A DNA stretch of 64,000 nt from Corallococcus sp. CA053C (GTDB lineage: Bacteria; Myxococcota; Myxococcia; Myxococcales; Myxococcaceae): the NCBI RefSeq assembly GCF_003611675.1, contig NZ_RAWA01000003.1:1-64000 (forward strand), in the 5' to 3' direction. Both the position numbers and the translations under genes were made by a program. This document shows, piece after piece, positions 17,457 to 25,951 of this stretch (its first letter is position 1; each line of letters opens with the position of its first letter). The notes under the pieces are model-generated. The model did no database searches. It had not been told where the DNA came from and saw only the letters and a list, made by a program, of their open reading frames with translations.

Positions 17457-20400
17457 TCAACGGTTGAGGCTGAATCCGCAGGCCGCATCCAGCACCACGC
17501 GGGCCCCCGCGAGCGCTTCGAGCAGCCGACCATAGTGTTGGCGCTCTGCGTCAACCTGGGACTCCACCGCCTCCGGGGGCAGGCCCTGGTGGGAGAGGGA
17601 GAGGCGCAGGCGGGCCTCGGCGGCGTCGCGCTCGGCCTCCAGCGCCTTCCGGGCCTTGCCCGCGCGCCGGGTCAGCTCCTCCTGGGCGGCGGCCTGGGCC
17701 ACGGGGAGCGCGGCGTCCACGAAGGGGCCGAAGCCGGGGAAGGCCTGGTGCACTTCGTCGCCCTTGAGGGCGCGGCCCTCCGCCTCCAGCGTGGGCAGCA
17801 CGGCCGGGTCCGCCACGGGACCGTCCGGGCCGTCCACCACGGCGACGGGCAGGAGGGTGCGTTCCATGAAGCGCGCCAGCTGGCGGCTGGGGACGCGGGC
17901 GCCCGGGGAGGTGTCCTCGGGCTCCGGGAGCTGGACGTGGAAGAGCAGCTCCAGGCCGCGCGCCGGCTTCTTCAGCCCGCGCTTCTCGATGAGGCGGAAG
18001 CCGCTGCGCCCGTAGGGCCCGTCCTTGAGGAAGCCGAACAGGGCCTCCACCAGCGGGTGGCCGGTGGCGAAGTACTCCAGCTCCTCCGCCTCCACGGCGG
18101 TGTCGCGCCAGAAGGTGCCCAGCAGCGTGCGGTCCTGCATCACGTCGATGCCGGGCAGCCCTTCGACGTTGAGCGCGTGGCCGAACTGGAAGGCCACCTG
18201 GAAGGCCTCCACCTGCTCGTCGGTGTCCACGCTGATGCCCACGCGGCGCGCCAGCTCCGTGACGGTCTCCTCCAGGCGCTCGTCCAGGTCGCGCGCCACG
18301 CTCCAGAGGCCGTCCTCCAGCGACGGCGACTCCTCGTCGTCGTCCGGTTCAGGCGCCTCGTCCCCCATGCGCTCGTGCGCGCGGGTCACCAGCCGGGCGA
18401 CGGCGGGCTTGTCGAAGCTGCGCACGTCCAGCAGCGGATCATACGCGCGCGTCACCTGCGCGCGCGCCGCCTCCACGCGCGTCTTCAGCTCGGCCGCGTA
18501 CGCGACGCGCGCCTCGCGGGGCAGCAGGGCCAGCTCCGCGATGCGGTCCTCCACCTCCTCCAGCACCGCGTCCAGGCCGCCCACCGTCTCACCGAAGACG
18601 CCCACGGCGTCCGCCAGCAGCATCAGCACGTCCGACGCGAGCGTACCCGCGGGGTCGAAGACGTGGATGTCCACCGGGTGCGCCTGGCCGATGCGGTCCA
18701 GGCGGCCAATGCGCTGCTCCACCGTGGAGGGGCTCCACGGCAGGTCGTAGTGCACCAGGTGGTGCGCGAACTGGAAGTTGCGGCCCTCGCCGCCCACCTC
18801 CGTGCAGATGAGCACCCTGGGCCCCTCCGGGTCGCGGAAGCGCGCCACCTGCCGGTCGCGCTCCACCAGCGGCAGGTCGCCGTGGTAGCCCAGCGCCTCC
18901 ACGCCCTCGCGCGACAGCTCCGACTGGAGCGACTCCAGCGTGTCGCGGCTCTCCGTGAAGACGAGCACCTTCGCGCGCGGCTCCACTTTCCAGAGGTCGC
19001 GCAGCACGCCCACGAACGTGAGGAACTTCGCGTCCCGCCCGGGCAGCTTGAGGTCCGCCTCCTTCAGCGCGGGGTTCGCCCGCACCGCGCCCGTGAAGGC
19101 CGCGGGGCTGGACTCCAGGCGCCGGAGCACGTTGGCCAGCGGCGCGCCTCTCAGCGTGCCCTTCGCCAGCGTGTCGAGCGCGGCGTCGCGCGCCTGCAGC
19201 TCCTCTGGCGTGAGGCTCACGGGGTGCCGGTGCAGCCTTCGCTTGGAGAAGCCGCCCACCACCGCGCGCCGGTTGCGCACCAGCCGGTCCGACAGGCTGT
19301 ACGTCTCCGCCAGGTGCGCGAGCAGCGCCTCCGGCTCCTTCAGCGTCTGGAGGCGCGCGTCCTCCGGGAAGCGCTTCGCCAGCGCGGCCACGGCGGCCTT
19401 CGCGCCCTTGCCCTCCAACAGCGCGCGCACCGCGGCGGACAGCTCTTCCTGCCGCTGCAACCGCGCCTCGAAGCCCTTCACCGTGGGCGCGGTGGTCGCG
19501 TCGATGAGGGTGAGCAGCCCGTGGTACTCCGCAGGGTCCAACTGCATGGGCGTGGCGGTGAGCAGCAAGAGGCCCCAGCTGTTCGCGGCCAGCCCCTGCG
19601 CGGCGGCGAAGGCCTTCTCGCCCTTGAGGTGGTGCGCCTCGTCGATGATGACCAGGTCCCAGAAGGCGTCCTCGGCCGCCACCTCCTCGCGGTGCTCGCG
19701 CGTGCGGCTGAGCAGCTCCAGGCTCGTCACCACCAGCGGGAAGCGCGCCCACGGCGACACGTCCGGCGCCTCCTTCAGCGACTGCTCGTAGCGGTCCGAG
19801 TCCATCAGCGTGAAGAGCTGGTTGAACTTGTGGAACAGCTCCACCAGCCACTGCACGGTGAGGTGGCTGGGCGCCACCACCAGACACCGGCGCGCCAGCC
19901 CCACCAGCCGCAGCGCGCTGAACACCATGCCCGCTTCAATCGTCTTGCCCAGGCCCACCTCGTCCGCCAGCACGAAGCGCGGCCGGCGCGCGGACAGCAC
20001 CCGCTGCACCACGCCCACCTGGTGCGGCTTCACCATCACCCGGCTGGCCAGCAACGCCCCCAGCGCGTCGCCCCGCCGCTCGTCGTCCAGCACCAGCGCC
20101 TGCTTGCGCAGCATGAACGCCTTCGCGTCCCCCACCCGCCCGTCGCGCAGCGTGGAGAGCAGGTCGGAGCGCGGCGCCAGCGCGCGCACCTCCGACTCCG
20201 GCAGCTCGTCCTCCTCGCCCGAGTCCTCGTAGCGCACCACGTAGCGGCGCAGGCCGCGCGCGCCCGGCTCCTCGCCCAGGATGGTCGCCTTGCGCCCCTT
20301 CGGCGTCTGGATGGGTTCGCCCTTGGGCAACTGATACGGCACCAGCGCCCCGCCCCGGGTGGAGACCAGCACCGGCGCGTCCTCGCGGGACGGGAAGGCG

Positions 20401-20504
20401 ATGAGCGCCTTGGAGCCCTCCTCCTGGAGCGACACCAGATGCCCCACGCCCCACTCGGGCTGCGGGAGGTAGCGGACCTTCAAACCTTCGACGAGAGACG
20501 CCAT
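17457..20504 (-). CDS. RapA/HepA-type SNF2 helicase-like ATPase
   Basis: A 1015-residue protein with the two RecA lobes of SNF2-family translocases. Motif I is ADEVGLGKT (180-188), motif II DEAH (288-291), with TATPMQL as motif III and EQRIGRLDRIGQ as motif VI. The N-terminal 110 residues with strand-rich VRYEDSGEEDEL fit the Tudor-like domains of RapA, which recycles RNA polymerase by moving along DNA. The C-terminal third is helical. Length and order match the RapA/HepA class rather than eukaryotic-type remodelers. Confidence 0.8.
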   Translation of the reverse strand: MASLVEGLKVRYLPQPEWGVGHLVSLQEEGSKALIAFPSREDAPVLVSTRGGALVPYQLPKGEPIQTPKGRKATILGEEPGARGLRRYVVRYEDSGEEDELPESEVRALAPRSDLLSTLRDGRVGDAKAFMLRKQALVLDDERRGDALGALLASRVMVKPHQVGVVQRVLSARRPRFVLADEVGLGKTIEAGMVFSALRLVGLARRCLVVAPSHLTVQWLVELFHKFNQLFTLMDSDRYEQSLKEAPDVSPWARFPLVVTSLELLSRTREHREEVAAEDAFWDLVIIDEAHHLKGEKAFAAAQGLAANSWGLLLLTATPMQLDPAEYHGLLTLIDATTAPTVKGFEARLQRQEELSAAVRALLEGKGAKAAVAALAKRFPEDARLQTLKEPEALLAHLAETYSLSDRLVRNRRAVVGGFSKRRLHRHPVSLTPEELQARDAALDTLAKGTLRGAPLANVLRRLESSPAAFTGAVRANPALKEADLKLPGRDAKFLTFVGVLRDLWKVEPRAKVLVFTESRDTLESLQSELSREGVEALGYHGDLPLVERDRQVARFRDPEGPRVLICTEVGGEGRNFQFAHHLVHYDLPWSPSTVEQRIGRLDRIGQAHPVDIHVFDPAGTLASDVLMLLADAVGVFGETVGGLDAVLEEVEDRIAELALLPREARVAYAAELKTRVEAARAQVTRAYDPLLDVRSFDKPAVARLVTRAHERMGDEAPEPDDDEESPSLEDGLWSVARDLDERLEETVTELARRVGISVDTDEQVEAFQVAFQFGHALNVEGLPGIDVMQDRTLLGTFWRDTAVEAEELEYFATGHPLVEALFGFLKDGPYGRSGFRLIEKRGLKKPARGLELLFHVQLPEPEDTSPGARVPSRQLARFMERTLLPVAVVDGPDGPVADPAVLPTLEAEGRALKGDEVHQAFPGFGPFVDAALPVAQAAAQEELTRRAGKARKALEAERDAAEARLRLSLSHQGLPPEAVESQVDAERQHYGRLLEALAGARVVLDAACGFSLNR

Positions 20505-20774
20505 AGAGGAGCAACAACCCGGTGCGATGAGGGGGGCGCTCCATAACGTCCTGGCGCCCGGAAGGCCATTTCACGGGCACTCAGGAAGGCCCGGCCCATG
20601 GCCGCCTGCCCGGGAGCACAGCCCGCACCAAAACCTGCCTAAACCGACATGCAGGGAATACCTGGGTAGAAGGGCACCCTGCCCGGGAGTGCGATGTCAC
20701 TCAGCCTACTTTTTCAGTGATGCTGCGGATCCTTCTGCACAGCTGCGCTCGGTGCCGTCGGGGGGGAGTGCCAC
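20505..20774. other. Divergent intergenic region
   Basis: 270 bases between the RapA-like gene (minus) and a histidine kinase gene (plus). It must hold both promoters. A pair CAGGG...CCCTG around 20652-20691 is partly self-complementary, but I see no promoter that I can assign with confidence. Confidence 0.4.
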
Positions 20775-22640
20775 ATGCTGCGTCAATGGACCTTCGCACA
20801 GAGGGTGGGGGCGGGTTTGTCCGTGTGCCTGCTGGCCGGACTGTTCCTGCTCGTGACCCTGGTGGCCACGGCCCACACCCTGGCCGTGGGCGACGTGGAC
20901 TCCCTTCACCGCGCCTCCGATCTGCGCGCCCTGCTCACGGGGCTGCTGGGCCTGGGCTGCGTGACGGCGCTGGGGATGGTGCTGCGCAACGCCCTGGGCC
21001 CCATGCACGCGGAGCGGCTCCAGAGTGAACAGCGGTTGCACCTGTTCATGGATGGCGTGTCGGACTACGCGCTGTGCTTCCTGGAGCCGGATGGCGCGGT
21101 GTCCTGCTGGAGCACCGGCGCGGAGCGGCTCACCGGCTGGACGGCGGCGGACATCGTGGGCCAGGGCGTGGAGCTGCTGCACGCACCGGACGCGGTGGGC
21201 CGGGGTCAGCCTGCCTCCTACCGTGAGCGCGCCGCGCGCGAGCGGCGCCTCCAGTCCGAGGGCTGGCGGATGCGCAAGGACGGCTCGCGCTTCTGGGCGG
21301 AGACGCTGCTCACCGCGCTGAACGACGAGACGGGCCGGCTGCAGGGCTTCGCGGAGGTGACGCGCGACATCACCGAGCGCAGGCGCACGGAGCGCATGCA
21401 GGCGCTGCTCGCCGAGGCCGGCCGCGTCCTGCAACCCCAGGCCGGCGCCGAGTCCCTGGGCACCGCCCTCACCCGCCTGTGCGTGCCGGAGATCGCGGAC
21501 GCGTGCGTGCTCTACCTCCCGGACGAGGACGGCCAGGTGCGCCCCGGCGCGGTGTCGTACGCGGACGCCGCCCTCCAGGGCCGGCTGTGGGAGCCGCTCC
21601 TGCGCACGCTCACGAAGGAGGAGCCCGGCCCCGCCCGCGTCATCCACACCGGCCGCGCGGAGCGCTTCGAGGACGTGGACCCCACCCGGCTGCCCGGGTC
21701 CGTGAGCCACAGCGCCTATGGAGAGCTGTGGCGCGCGCTGGGTGTGCGCTCCGCCCTCAGCGTCCCGCTCGTCGTGGACGGCCGCGTGCTGGGCGCGCTG
21801 TGCCTGCTGTCCACCCAGGCCCACCGCCGCTACGGCGCGGTGGATCAGGCCTTCATGGAGGAGCTGTCCGCGCGGGCCGCGCTCGCGCTGGACAACGCCC
21901 GCCTGCTCGCGGCGACGCAGGGCGCGCTGGAGCTCATCGGCGTGGCGGCGCACGACCTGGGCAACCCGCTGAGCTCGCTCCAACTGCGCCTGCGCCGCCT
22001 GCGCCTGCAGTGCGCCCCCGCCCACGCCCCGGATCCGCGGCTGCGCGAGGGCCTGCTGCTGGCCGAGGACGAGACGAAGCGCCTGGGCCGGCTGGTGCAC
22101 AACCTGCTGGACCTGTCGCGCCTGTCCGGCGGCCGGCTGGAGCTGGAGTCGCGGCCCATGGACCTGTCCGAACTGGCGCACGAGGTGGTGGCGCGCCACG
22201 AGGACCAGGCCGCCGCCGCCGGCTGTGCCCTCACCGTCCACGCCCGCGGCGCCGTCCCCGGCCGGTGGGACCGCCAGCGGCTGGACCGCGTCCTCACCAA
22301 CCTGGTCAGCAACGCCCTCAAGTTCGGCCGGGGCCAGCCGGTGGAGGTGTGCGTGGAGGTGGACCCCGACGCCCGCCGCGCCCGGCTCGTCGTGCGCGAC
22401 CACGGCGCCGGCATCCCACAAGAGGACCAGCCGCGCCTCTTCGCCCGCTTCGAGCGGGTCACGACGGACAGCCGCGCCCCCGGCTTCGGCCTGGGCCTCT
22501 ACATCGTCCGGCAGCTCGTGGAAGCCCACGGCGGCACCATCCGCGTCCACAGCCGGCCGGGCGAGGGCGCCGAGTTCATTGTCGAACTCCCGGCTACCCT
22601 GGAAGCCCCGGTGGGAGTCGCTTCCGCGATTCGGGCCTGA
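20775..22640 (+). CDS. Membrane histidine kinase, PAS-GAF
   Basis: A 621-residue sensor kinase. Two membrane helices lie at about 10-32 and 52-72; a PAS domain (about 90-205) with FAEVTRDITERRRTE at its exit is followed by a GAF domain (about 220-385). The kinase core has the H box VAAHDLGNPLSSL (His near residue 394), N box NLVSNALKFG, and G boxes RDHGAGI and GFGLGLYIV. All catalytic motifs are intact. No cognate response regulator gene is adjacent on either side, so it belongs to the orphan kinases common in myxobacteria. Confidence 0.85.
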   Translation: MLRQWTFAQRVGAGLSVCLLAGLFLLVTLVATAHTLAVGDVDSLHRASDLRALLTGLLGLGCVTALGMVLRNALGPMHAERLQSEQRLHLFMDGVSDYALCFLEPDGAVSCWSTGAERLTGWTAADIVGQGVELLHAPDAVGRGQPASYRERAARERRLQSEGWRMRKDGSRFWAETLLTALNDETGRLQGFAEVTRDITERRRTERMQALLAEAGRVLQPQAGAESLGTALTRLCVPEIADACVLYLPDEDGQVRPGAVSYADAALQGRLWEPLLRTLTKEEPGPARVIHTGRAERFEDVDPTRLPGSVSHSAYGELWRALGVRSALSVPLVVDGRVLGALCLLSTQAHRRYGAVDQAFMEELSARAALALDNARLLAATQGALELIGVAAHDLGNPLSSLQLRLRRLRLQCAPAHAPDPRLREGLLLAEDETKRLGRLVHNLLDLSRLSGGRLELESRPMDLSELAHEVVARHEDQAAAAGCALTVHARGAVPGRWDRQRLDRVLTNLVSNALKFGRGQPVEVCVEVDPDARRARLVVRDHGAGIPQEDQPRLFARFERVTTDSRAPGFGLGLYIVRQLVEAHGGTIRVHSRPGEGAEFIVELPATLEAPVGVASAIRA

Positions 22641-22907
22641 CCCGTCCGGGTGGGTTGTGCCCCAGTGGCCCCTCCCATTCAGTCCCAAACAATCGAGTTC
22701 CCCTCGGGACGGAAAAGTTCTCAGAAGTTGAATGATGCTGTCGATTACGGATATTCTTCGTACGGCTAAAACTACTCACTCCCGGTAAAAACCGAGTTTG
22801 AGTCGGCCCCGCTCCTACCGTCCCCTCGACGCAAAGGGCATCCGGGCCCCCTGGCCGCGACACTTCCACTGGAAGAGTCCGCTATCACGCGTACGAGGAG
22901 TACCCCC
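22641..22907. other. AT-richer intergenic region before the cytochrome operon
   Basis: 267 bases between same-strand genes. The part from about 22690 to 22800 is clearly less GC-rich than its surroundings and includes a small inverted repeat CGGT-AAAA-ACCG. It probably carries the promoter of the cytochrome-FIST-kinase operon, but no consensus element can be named. Confidence 0.4.
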
Positions 22908-24758
22908 ATGGGCGCAGTTGGAGCATTCCAGGCGCGGTTCGCGCGCACGACCCCCCGCTCGGCTTCCGCGGTCCCTATGGCACTGCTGGCCGGCTTGAGC
23001 GCACTGGCGCTCGCCTGCGGTGGCCCGGACGCCGTGGACGCGGAAGCCTCCGCCTCGCAGGACGTGCTCGGGTCCCAGTCCCAGGCGGTGACGGACGAAC
23101 GCTCGGGGAGCGCTGGCAGGGCGCCGGTGGGGCTGGCGCTGGAAGTGGAGAACGGTGAGGGCGTGCCCCTGAAGGTGAAGGCCGGGCAGACCTTCTACGT
23201 GAACCAGATCGACCTGCGCGCCTTCGTCAACGCCACCGTGGACGAGGGGCTCAAGGGCCTGCGCAAGAACAGCGACTTCGCGGCGCTCGGCTGGGGGGGC
23301 GTGCACCTGGAGGAGACGGAGTTCGTCGGCCTGGCCAACGGCGATGGCACCTTCACCCGCCGCGCCTTCTACCGCGACGCGGCCTGGATGAAGGTTCCCA
23401 GCCTCTTCACCGTGGAGCCCGTGGACGCGCGCGGCGTGCTCACCGGGACGCCGGTGCTCCTGAACGTCGGCAGCGACGACAAGCGCCGCACGGAGCGCGA
23501 CGACTTCTTCATCCGCCGCATGCGCGCCATCCAGTGGGCCCGCGACTGTGCCAGCCTCACGGACTGTTCCAGCGCGAAGAACTACGAGGAGGAGGCGCTG
23601 GTGGAACTGCGCAACGCGTACGACCACGCGAAGCAGCAGACCCTCACCTTCCGCCCCAACACGCGCGGCCTGCGCCTGCGCTGGAGCCTGCGCCCGTTCG
23701 CCCCCTACTACATTCCCGTCACCCAGGAGGCCTCGCCCGCGTTCGGCTACGGCTTCGCCATCGACATCAAGCCGCTGACGGCCGCCCGCCAGGACGGCAC
23801 CTACGCCCCCGGCTCGGATGTAACTTTCCAGCTCACCTTGAAGGACGGACAGGGCCAGCGTCTGCACCCCGCCGGCAGCCTTCCAACCTACAATGAGGTC
23901 GCACCCCCGGGCGCTCCCGGCCACCCGGCTGGCATCCAGTACTATCGGGCCTTCTTCGACGCGACGACGACCTACTACCGCCGCAAGCACCGTGAACGGA
24001 TGATGATGACGCAGCTCATCGGGCCGGCGCAGGACATCCAGCCCATCCGGAGCATCGTTGACCTGGAGGCCTTCCTGGACGACTCCCAGGACGTGCAGAC
24101 GGTGGCCACCCAGGCCCGCGACGGCGTCTACGCCCAGTTCATGACGTTCCCCCCGTCCAACAAGCTCTTCGGCGGCGCGTTCTTCCCCACCGAGGGCCGC
24201 TGGGACGCCCCCGTGAGCGACACCTGGACGTACCGCCTGCCGGCGGACGCCAAGCCGGGCACCTACCTGGTCACCGCCAAGGCCCGCCGCGTGTTCCTGG
24301 GTGAGGACGTCCCCGCGTCCCGCACCATCGAGATCCAGGTGGGCACCCGGACCCACACCGAGGCCAAGCTGACCACCGGTCCCTGCAACAGCTGCCACAG
24401 CAAGGGAGGGGAGCTCAGCCAGGTGGCGCACGCGAACGACAACCGCGCCGCCTGCGCGTCGTGCCATGCTCCGCTCGGCTTCGAACTGGAGGGGCCCATC
24501 TTCGTGCGCACGCACTTCATCCACTCGCGCTCCAACCGCTACGACGCGCCCGTGGAGAAGTGCTCGTCCTGCCACCTGAACTCCGAAGGCACGCAGCGCA
24601 CCAGCAAGGCGGCCTGCCTGTCGTGCCACAAGAGCTACCCGGACAGCCACGTGGCGAAGTTCGGCCCCATCGAAAGCATGTATGTCGGTGGGGGACGTGA
24701 ATCGTTCCAGCAGTGCACCGGCAGTTGTCACAAGACGCACCCCGGCAGCGGCTTCTAG
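22908..24758 (+). CDS. Multihaem c-type cytochrome lipoprotein
   Basis: A 616-residue exported protein. The signal sequence ends in LSALALAC, with Cys37 as likely lipidation site; an ATG at 22977 would give a shorter leader. Residues of about 50-480 are strand-rich and unrecognised. The C-terminal 125 residues hold four CxxCH haem sites (CNSCH, CASCH, CSSCH, CLSCH) and one CxxxCH site (CTGSCH). A cell-envelope electron-transfer or redox-sensing role follows from the haems; the partner is unknown. It lies 30 bases before a FIST sensor gene with which it probably forms an operon. Confidence 0.8.
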   Translation: MGAVGAFQARFARTTPRSASAVPMALLAGLSALALACGGPDAVDAEASASQDVLGSQSQAVTDERSGSAGRAPVGLALEVENGEGVPLKVKAGQTFYVNQIDLRAFVNATVDEGLKGLRKNSDFAALGWGGVHLEETEFVGLANGDGTFTRRAFYRDAAWMKVPSLFTVEPVDARGVLTGTPVLLNVGSDDKRRTERDDFFIRRMRAIQWARDCASLTDCSSAKNYEEEALVELRNAYDHAKQQTLTFRPNTRGLRLRWSLRPFAPYYIPVTQEASPAFGYGFAIDIKPLTAARQDGTYAPGSDVTFQLTLKDGQGQRLHPAGSLPTYNEVAPPGAPGHPAGIQYYRAFFDATTTYYRRKHRERMMMTQLIGPAQDIQPIRSIVDLEAFLDDSQDVQTVATQARDGVYAQFMTFPPSNKLFGGAFFPTEGRWDAPVSDTWTYRLPADAKPGTYLVTAKARRVFLGEDVPASRTIEIQVGTRTHTEAKLTTGPCNSCHSKGGELSQVAHANDNRAACASCHAPLGFELEGPIFVRTHFIHSRSNRYDAPVEKCSSCHLNSEGTQRTSKAACLSCHKSYPDSHVAKFGPIESMYVGGGRESFQQCTGSCHKTHPGSGF

Positions 24759-24788
24759 CCACAGGCCGGGATCGCAAGGAGGTCCGCC

Positions 24789-25949
24789 ATGGCCCACGTG
24801 AAGATGCAGACGGCTCGCTCCACCCTCATGGATCCAGTCGCGGCTGCGGAGGACCTCCTGCGACAGCTTCACGGCCCCCCGCCAAAGCTGGTGACGCTGT
24901 TCGCCTCCCGTCAGCGGGACCAGCGCGCGCTCAACCGTGCGGTGCGCGAGCGGCTCCCGAAGGACACCCGGCTCGTGGGCGCCACCACGGCCGGGGAGCT
25001 GGACAACAACGGCATCCACACCAACAGCGTGGTGCTGGGCGCGCTCACCGGTGACTTCGAGGTGGGCCTGGGCCTGGGCAGCGGGCTCACCGGGGACGCC
25101 ATCGCCGCGGGCGCCATGGCCATCAAGCGCGCGTGCGAGGAGCTGGGCGTGCGCCAGCAGGACCTGGACGCGCGCCGGTATGTCGGCCTCGTGATTGACG
25201 ACGGCTTCCGCTACAAGAAGGAAGAGCTGCTGCTGGGCATCCTGGAGAAGAACCAGACGCTGGTGCTCGTGGGCGGCGGCGCCAGCGACTCGGAGCCGGA
25301 TCCGGCGCGCCAGTCCGCGCTCATCCACGTGGACGGCGAGGTGGCCGGCGACGGCGTGCTCGTGGCCCTGTTCAAGACCAACGCCCCCTGGGCCGCGCTG
25401 CGCTCGCACTGGTACGTGCCCACCGGCCAGCGGCTCACCATCACCAAGGTGGATGAGACGCACACGCGCGCGCTCGAAATCGACGGGCAGCCCGCCGCCA
25501 GGCGCTACGCCGAAATCCTGGGCGTCACCCCGGACGAGCTGGAGTTCGGCAAGCCCAAGGGCTTCGCCGTGCGCCCCACCGCGCTGAAGGTGGGCCGGGA
25601 GTACTTCATCCGCGCCGCGTGGCGCCCCCTGGACGATGGTTCCATCCTGTTCGCCAACCTCCTGGAGGAGGGCAGCGAGCTGGACCTGATGAAGGCCGGA
25701 GACCTGGCGGGCATGACGCGGGACTTCTTCTCGGAGGAGCTGCCCAGGCGCGTGCAGAACCCCCAGGCCGCCCTCCTGTTCCACTGCAGCGGACGCATGT
25801 GGTACGCGAACGCCACCGGTGTGGTGCCCCAACTCTCCGAAGCGCTGAAGCTCGCACCGTCCGCCGCTGGGATGAACGTGCAGTTCGAGATCTACTCGGG
25901 GTTCCACATCAACACCACGCTGACCGTGCTGGCATTCGGTTCCAACTAG
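24789..25949 (+). CDS. FIST-domain sensory protein
   Basis: A 386-residue soluble protein made of the FIST N-terminal domain (about 30-220) and C-terminal domain (about 225-375). Typical segments are LVGATTAGEL near 65, VGGGASD and the C-terminal LLFHCSGRMWY. FIST domains are thought to bind small ligands such as amino acids and to feed signal-transduction proteins. A strong ribosome site (AAGGAGG) precedes the ATG. The stop lies two bases before the ATG of a hybrid histidine kinase, so FIST and kinase are very likely one pathway. Confidence 0.85.
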   Translation: MAHVKMQTARSTLMDPVAAAEDLLRQLHGPPPKLVTLFASRQRDQRALNRAVRERLPKDTRLVGATTAGELDNNGIHTNSVVLGALTGDFEVGLGLGSGLTGDAIAAGAMAIKRACEELGVRQQDLDARRYVGLVIDDGFRYKKEELLLGILEKNQTLVLVGGGASDSEPDPARQSALIHVDGEVAGDGVLVALFKTNAPWAALRSHWYVPTGQRLTITKVDETHTRALEIDGQPAARRYAEILGVTPDELEFGKPKGFAVRPTALKVGREYFIRAAWRPLDDGSILFANLLEEGSELDLMKAGDLAGMTRDFFSEELPRRVQNPQAALLFHCSGRMWYANATGVVPQLSEALKLAPSAAGMNVQFEIYSGFHINTTLTVLAFGSN

Positions 25950-25951
25950 AC

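Noticed and set aside
16569-20546. Plus-strand open frame of about 1,325 codons opposite the RapA-like gene
   Set aside because: Composition is dominated by Arg, Ala, His and Gln; the minus-strand gene has all SNF2 motifs.
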